Origin: an uncultured Flavobacteriales bacterium
GTDB taxonomy: Bacteria; Bacteroidota; Bacteroidia; Flavobacteriales_D; Crocinitomicaceae
Reading direction: 5' to 3'
DNA length: 8,893 bases
Assembly: GCA_905479845.1 (NCBI GenBank)
Contig: CAJQOB010000141.1
Coordinates: 1 to 8,893 of the forward strand
This document shows, piece after piece, positions 5,010 through 8,893 of the stretch. A model generated the notes under the pieces. It was not told the origin of the DNA. It ran no database searches and worked only from the letters and a program-made list of their open reading frames with translations. Numbering within the stretch: the stretch's first letter is position 1; each line of letters opens with the position of its first letter. Made by a program: the position numbers and the translations under genes.

Positions 5010-6605
5010 ATGATCCTAAAAGTCATTTTTAATATTCTGCTTTTAATACCTTTTTATTCAAATTCGCAGTCTTCTTATGATTCTTTGCAAAAAATTTGGC
5101 TCGATAAAAGCTTACCCGATTCCGTTCGCTTCAGCGCGATATCATCTCAATACAAAATCAATCAATCCGATTTAGAAGTTAACCTCAAACTAACGGATTA
5201 TCACCTTCAACTCTCCAAGAAAAAGGGATCGACTTCTGAAAGACTTAATGCTCTTCATCAACGAGGAGCCATCCAATTGTACCAAGGAAATCTTGAAGCC
5301 TCAAAAGCAAGCTTGGATCAGGAGCTGAAAATCGCAAAAGAGACAAATGAACCGAAAAACTTACTGAGAGCTTATCTTCTAGCGGGCTCGATTGCTGTTG
5401 ACGAACGCGATTTCTTAGGGTCAATCAGGGCATTCAACAAAGGGAACAAACTGGCCAAGGAAAGCGGCCTGGAAAAACTCGAGTTAACCTGTCTAAATAA
5501 CCTTGCGGCGGTCTATGAGTTGATTGGAAACTATGATTTGTCCCTTCAGTACCTCGATGAAGCCGAAAGAAGATCGAAAGAACTCAATTTCAGGGACAAA
5601 TTGGGATTGATTTGGTTGAACATGGGAACTGCTAAGCACAGTAAAAAAATGTACTTGGAGGCAATCGAAGATTTTGAGCAGGCATTCGACTTCTTCAAAA
5701 AAGAAAAGAACAGATTTCATGAATCATCTTGCTACTATATGCTGGCATCTTGCTACCATAAGCTCAACCTCGATGACAAAGCGTCCCTCTACCTGAAAAG
5801 AAGTCTTGAAATAGATAAAACGGTAAATAATGAATTGAGAACACTGGAAGGATTAACATTGAAAGGAAGTATCGTACTCAAAAATGACGTTGAAGCAGCC
5901 CTCGATATCGGTCTTAGTGTTCTAGAAAAAATAAATGATGGTACACCCCAAGACATTAGAAAAGGTGCCTTCGAGTTACTTTATCGGTGCTTTCAAGAAC
6001 TAGGCGATTACAAGAAATCTCTAAAGATGCATGAACTTTACTTAGCAAGTAGCGATAACATGCGGATTGAAGAAACCAATTTCGCTACTATTCGAGAAGC
6101 GGTGAAATATGAATTCGAGATTGAGTTGGTTGAAACTCAACTTGAAAATCAAGAAGCTCAGGCTGCGCTGAAACTTTCACAGGTCAAGAAAAACTTTTGG
6201 ATCATTTCCGTATCCGTGGTCGTCATTTTGAGTCTCCTATTCTTCTTCAGATCGAAAAGTATTAAAATGCGCAAAAAACGCGAGGAATTGTTAGTTGAAC
6301 TCGAAGAGTTAAAATCGGCTAAAAGCTCCAATTTAGCGATGGATACACAGGCGTTTGCACTTAATCGGGAGAAAGTTGAGTCCTCAATTAATCGAAAACT
6401 AAATGAAACGGATTGGAAGGTTCTTCAAATTTTGCTAGACGACCCAATGATTACCAATAAGGAGATAGCGGCAAAGGCATTTTTAAGTGATGACGGAATT
6501 GGCTCCTCACTGCGAAGAATGTATGAGTATTTTGAAGTGAAGGAAACCAAGTATAAAAAAATTGCCTTACTTATGAATGCAATTAAACGTAGCAAGGAAC
6601 AGTAG
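5010..6605 (+). CDS. Membrane-spanning TPR protein with LuxR-like HTH output (first of tandem pair)
   Basis: A 531-residue predicted one-component regulator. In order: signal peptide at 1-20 (cut near SNS/Q); TPR repeats from about 77 to 345 with an exact 40-residue period (small residues at 86, 126, 166, 206 and 246); a charged helical linker at 352-394; one membrane helix at 396-413; a basic, coiled-coil-like stretch at 416-436; and a C-terminal helix-turn-helix at 463-526. The last aligns with LuxR/GerE domains: LNETDWKVLQILL, then NKEIAAKAFLS, then the recognition-helix segment GIGSSLRRMYEYF. The expected topology is TPR in the periplasm and HTH in the cytoplasm. No kinase or receiver domain is present. 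The 40-residue TPR type is used by several bacterial sensors to bind peptides or proteins, so the ligand may be one; this is inference. A paralogue follows after 14 bases, so the two are probably co-transcribed. Confidence 0.85.
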   Translation: MILKVIFNILLLIPFYSNSQSSYDSLQKIWLDKSLPDSVRFSAISSQYKINQSDLEVNLKLTDYHLQLSKKKGSTSERLNALHQRGAIQLYQGNLEASKASLDQELKIAKETNEPKNLLRAYLLAGSIAVDERDFLGSIRAFNKGNKLAKESGLEKLELTCLNNLAAVYELIGNYDLSLQYLDEAERRSKELNFRDKLGLIWLNMGTAKHSKKMYLEAIEDFEQAFDFFKKEKNRFHESSCYYMLASCYHKLNLDDKASLYLKRSLEIDKTVNNELRTLEGLTLKGSIVLKNDVEAALDIGLSVLEKINDGTPQDIRKGAFELLYRCFQELGDYKKSLKMHELYLASSDNMRIEETNFATIREAVKYEFEIELVETQLENQEAQAALKLSQVKKNFWIISVSVVVILSLLFFFRSKSIKMRKKREELLVELEELKSAKSSNLAMDTQAFALNREKVESSINRKLNETDWKVLQILLDDPMITNKEIAAKAFLSDDGIGSSLRRMYEYFEVKETKYKKIALLMNAIKRSKEQ

Positions 6606-6619
6606 TTCCGATAAATCTG

Positions 6620-8275
6620 ATGTATCCGAAGACAATTATGCGCGCAACAAGGCTTAAAATATTTGTAGTATGCTCACTGGTATTGGTAATTATCCTTGGT
6701 GGCACTTCTTGCTACGGACAAACTAAATCAGACTCGATTCGCGCCATTTGGGAAAATGAGGAAGAAAGCCATGACAATCGTTTTGCCGCGTTTGAAGCTT
6801 ACTATCAGCTTCACGTTTTGTCGGAACCGAAGCGCATAATAGAATCAAGTGATCCGCATTTCACGCTTGCCCAAAAGGTGGAATCCAAACATGAAATGTT
6901 ACTAGCGCTTGGAAACAAAGCTCAATCACTTTCAATGATTTGGGACAACAAGCAATCCATTGAGGTTCTCAAAAAAGGGTACGAAATAGCCAAAAAGTAT
7001 GACGATTCCTTGAGCATGGCTTCTAACCGCGTGAATCGAGGAATAATCCATGTCATGCGGGGAGATTACGAACAGGCGGTTGACAATTACAGAAAAGGAC
7101 TTGCGATTTTTGAGAAAAAAGACATGCTTGAACAACAAGCGAAGATTCTCAATAACCTTGGGTTGATCTTTTTCGAAATAACTGACTTTGAATCAGCACA
7201 TATTTATTTCAAGAGATCACTGAAAATTTTGGAAGAACTCGATACCGCAGAAAGCTCGGGATATATTTGGTTGAGCATTGCTGCGGCTCAATTCGAACTC
7301 AACCTAGAAAAAAAAGCAATGCATTCTAATGAAAAGGCATTGGAAATCCTTGAAAAACAAAACGATAAAATAAGCCTTAGTATTTGTCACTCCCTCTTCG
7401 CGCGAATGTATGAGAAGAATGACGAAATAGAAAAAGCTGTCCAAAGCATCAAGAACAGCATTCGAATCTCTGAGGAAATCGAAAATGCATCTTCAACCAT
7501 CGAATACAAGGTATCCTTGGCGAGGCTCACCTTGACTGAAAATCTCGACGGAGCCACTGAAGTTGCGGAGGAAGCCTTGTCATTCATTAATACATCTGAT
7601 GAAGTAGATTTGAGCTTGAAGAAAGACGTTTATGATTTGCTTTACAAATGCTACAAGGCCAAAGGGGAATCTGAAATATCCCTTAACTTGCTGGAAAAGT
7701 ACACCTTGTACAGCGACAGTTTGGATGCAGAAAACAGAAATTTTGACATCATTAAGGTCACCATTAGAGATGAATATGAAAAGCAGCTGTCTGAACAGAA
7801 AAACAACAATCAAAAAGAACAATTGAAATTAATACGTTCTCAATCCAATCAGCTTATAGTAATCGTAAGTATCGCATTTGTTGTGTTATTATCGCTTTTC
7901 CTATTCTTCCGTCGAAGAAACGCGGAAAACAAACGGGAAAAAACATCGCTTCTAGAAGAAATTGAAACGCTCAAGGCCAATCGAAAAAATGATGAACCGA
8001 TTAGTGATGCCGTAGGGTTTCGTTTGGATCGTATCAAAATTGAATCGGCAATCGGACGAAAAATCAATGAAACGGATTGGAACGTACTCAACATTTTACT
8101 TGATGACCCTGTAATTTCCAACAAGGATATTGCCGCAAAGGCCTTCTTAAGTGTCGATGGTATTGGTTCTTCATTGCGGAGAATGTACGAATTCTTTGAG
8201 ATCAAAGAATCTAAATACAAGAAGATTTCCTTATTGCTAGAGGCGGTTAAAATTTCCAATCTAAAGGAACAATAA
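6620..8275 (+). CDS. Membrane-spanning TPR protein with LuxR-like HTH output (second of tandem pair)
   Basis: A 551-residue paralogue of the preceding gene with the same plan: signal peptide at about 1-34 (basic start, hydrophobic 13-27, cut near CYG/Q); 40-residue TPR repeats (small residues at 141, 181, 221, 261 and 301) between about 90 and 365; a charged linker at 370-410; a membrane helix at 412-430; a basic stretch RRRNAENKREK leading into a coiled-coil-like segment; and an HTH at 481-544. Across 62 residues (483-544 here, 465-526 in the first protein) the HTH is 49/62 identical by my count, and GIGSSLRRMYE is unchanged. The TPR part is clearly less similar. The start could also be ATG 6638 (MRATRLK), which gives a more typical signal peptide. 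TSC before YGQ is not a good lipobox (Gly at -3), so I do not call a lipoprotein. It presumably senses a different signal and acts on the same or overlapping DNA sites. Confidence 0.85.
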   Translation: MYPKTIMRATRLKIFVVCSLVLVIILGGTSCYGQTKSDSIRAIWENEEESHDNRFAAFEAYYQLHVLSEPKRIIESSDPHFTLAQKVESKHEMLLALGNKAQSLSMIWDNKQSIEVLKKGYEIAKKYDDSLSMASNRVNRGIIHVMRGDYEQAVDNYRKGLAIFEKKDMLEQQAKILNNLGLIFFEITDFESAHIYFKRSLKILEELDTAESSGYIWLSIAAAQFELNLEKKAMHSNEKALEILEKQNDKISLSICHSLFARMYEKNDEIEKAVQSIKNSIRISEEIENASSTIEYKVSLARLTLTENLDGATEVAEEALSFINTSDEVDLSLKKDVYDLLYKCYKAKGESEISLNLLEKYTLYSDSLDAENRNFDIIKVTIRDEYEKQLSEQKNNNQKEQLKLIRSQSNQLIVIVSIAFVVLLSLFLFFRRRNAENKREKTSLLEEIETLKANRKNDEPISDAVGFRLDRIKIESAIGRKINETDWNVLNILLDDPVISNKDIAAKAFLSVDGIGSSLRRMYEFFEIKESKYKKISLLLEAVKISNLKEQ

Positions 8276-8301
8276 ACATCCCGAAACTCAAGTAAACAGT
8301 A

Positions 8302-8323
8302 GTTTCACGCGTAGGCGTGAAAC
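8302..8323. terminator. Perfect 9-bp hairpin after the TPR-HTH pair
   Basis: GTTTCACGC (8302-8310) and GCGTGAAAC (8315-8323) are perfectly complementary around the loop GTAG, 26 bases after the stop codon at 8273-8275. No T-run follows on either strand, so classical intrinsic termination is doubtful. The strong GC-containing stem in AT-rich DNA still suggests 3'-end formation or stabilisation for the two-gene transcript, or an operator for the gene that starts at 8381. Confidence 0.5.
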
Positions 8324-8347
8324 AAATTCCGTGGTATTGAATGAAAT

Positions 8348-8355
8348 TTACTTTG
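8348..8355 (+). promoter_or_regulatory. Possible Bacteroidota -7 element
   Basis: TTACTTTG differs at one position from the Bacteroidota -7 consensus TAnnTTTG and lies 25 bases before the ATG of the secreted repeat protein, a normal distance. A TTG at the expected -33 spacing is not seen, so this is weak. It does fit a new transcription unit starting after the hairpin. Confidence 0.3.
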
Positions 8356-8380
8356 TAAACCTTAATAGTAAAATAACAAG

Positions 8381-8893
8381 ATGATAAAACTAACATTGCA
8401 TTTAGCGTTCGCCATTTTACCCGTCCTAAGTTTAGGACAATGGCAATTAATGGGGACTGAAATTGACGGGGCCTCGGATGGAGATAAGATTGGTTTAACT
8501 CACTCGATCGATATGGATTCTACAGGAACCACAATAGCATTTGGCACACCATTGAATCATGATTTTTTTCCATTCTCTGGATATGCCAAAGTCATGGATT
8601 GGAACGGAACGGACTGGGTACAACGGGGAGACACTTTTTTCGGAACAGATCCGACACTGGAAGGAACAGGTTCGTGCGTAAGCTTAAGCGCTGATGGAAT
8701 GACCGTGGCGGTTAGCAGTCCATGGGGCAGCAATTCTCTTGGTTACAAATGTGGAATCGTTCGTGTTTTCGACTGGAATGGATCGGCCTGGGTGCTTCGC
8801 GGCAACATGATTGAAGGTGAAGGCAACGCAGATCCTCTCTATTCAGGAGACGTTTTCGGAACCGCAATGGAATTGAGCTCCGATGGCAATAAA
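8381..8893 (+). CDS. Secreted beta-propeller-like repeat protein, N-terminal part
   Basis: The frame opens at ATG 8381 and stays open to the window edge, giving 171 codons of a longer protein. Residues 1-19 are a signal peptide (MIKLTLHLAFAILPVLSLG, cut before Q20). The mature part is built of repeats of roughly 58 residues with the pattern RG or MG, then IDG or a similar turn, then S(L/M)S-DG-TVA-S-P, ending in DWNG-xx-W. The DWNG-xx-W ends are seen at about 73-79 and 131-137; a third unit has begun. This resembles the FG-GAP/integrin-like or Kelch-like repeat proteins common in Bacteroidota, often cell-surface or released proteins with a type IX C-terminal sorting domain. That C-terminus is outside the window, so export route and function are inference. 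It is separated from the TPR-HTH pair by a hairpin and probably has its own promoter. Confidence 0.75.
   Translation, partial: MIKLTLHLAFAILPVLSLGQWQLMGTEIDGASDGDKIGLTHSIDMDSTGTTIAFGTPLNHDFFPFSGYAKVMDWNGTDWVQRGDTFFGTDPTLEGTGSCVSLSADGMTVAVSSPWGSNSLGYKCGIVRVFDWNGSAWVLRGNMIEGEGNADPLYSGDVFGTAMELSSDGNK

Noticed and set aside
4705..5013. Open frame of 102 codons overlapping the start of the first TPR-HTH gene by ATGA
   Set aside because: No recognisable family, basic start followed by a hydrophobic tail that follows from pyrimidine-rich DNA, and no sign of coding bias. The ATGA overlap is probably chance.
7849..8259. 136-codon minus-strand open frame, and smaller minus-strand frames within the TPR-HTH genes
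   Set aside because: They lie antisense to well-supported coding sequence with clear domain structure and show no family features of their own.

Overview
The window looks like a piece of a Bacteroidota chromosome, most likely a marine or aquatic member of the Flavobacteriales. The DNA is AT-rich, no Shine-Dalgarno sequences precede the starts, and several gene types are typical of that phylum: short Crp/Fnr regulators, a DUF3050 protein, periplasmic TPR proteins with one membrane span and a cytoplasmic output domain, and a secreted repeat protein of the kind usually exported by the type IX system. This placement is inferred from gene types and composition, not from a marker gene. All genes are on the + strand.

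Layout. (1) 1-927: the end of an alanine/ornithine-type PLP racemase overlaps, by ATGA, the start of a complete VanX-family D-Ala-D-Ala dipeptidase; together they form a small D-amino-acid operon closed by two adjacent hairpins. (2) 928-1649: a 722-bp stretch without a convincing gene, holding inverted and direct repeats, tRNA-3'-end-like text and an intrinsic terminator that belongs to no visible gene. (3) 1650-3082: a small secreted beta-barrel-like protein, then a DUF3050 (heme-oxygenase-like fold) protein. (4) 3155-4673: a broken Crp/Fnr regulator, with an in-frame stop and a later frameshift, followed by a haloalkane-dehalogenase-like alpha/beta hydrolase that keeps its catalytic triad but not the canonical halide-binding residues. 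(5) 4674-5009: a gap with small hairpins. (6) 5010-8275: two tandem paralogous regulators, each with signal peptide, 40-residue TPR repeats, one membrane helix, a short coiled coil and a LuxR/GerE-like helix-turn-helix. (7) A 9-bp perfect hairpin, then the start of a secreted beta-repeat protein that runs off the window.

The most striking part is the pair of membrane-spanning TPR-HTH proteins. Their predicted topology puts the sensor in the periplasm and the DNA-binding domain in the cytoplasm on one chain, with no kinase or receiver domain. The DNA-binding domains are 49/62 identical, while the TPR sensors have diverged strongly, which suggests two inputs feeding one set of promoters. The rest reads as ordinary metabolic or accessory content with signs of local decay around the Crp/Fnr-hydrolase pair. 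No mobile element, CRISPR array, intact tRNA or rRNA was found.
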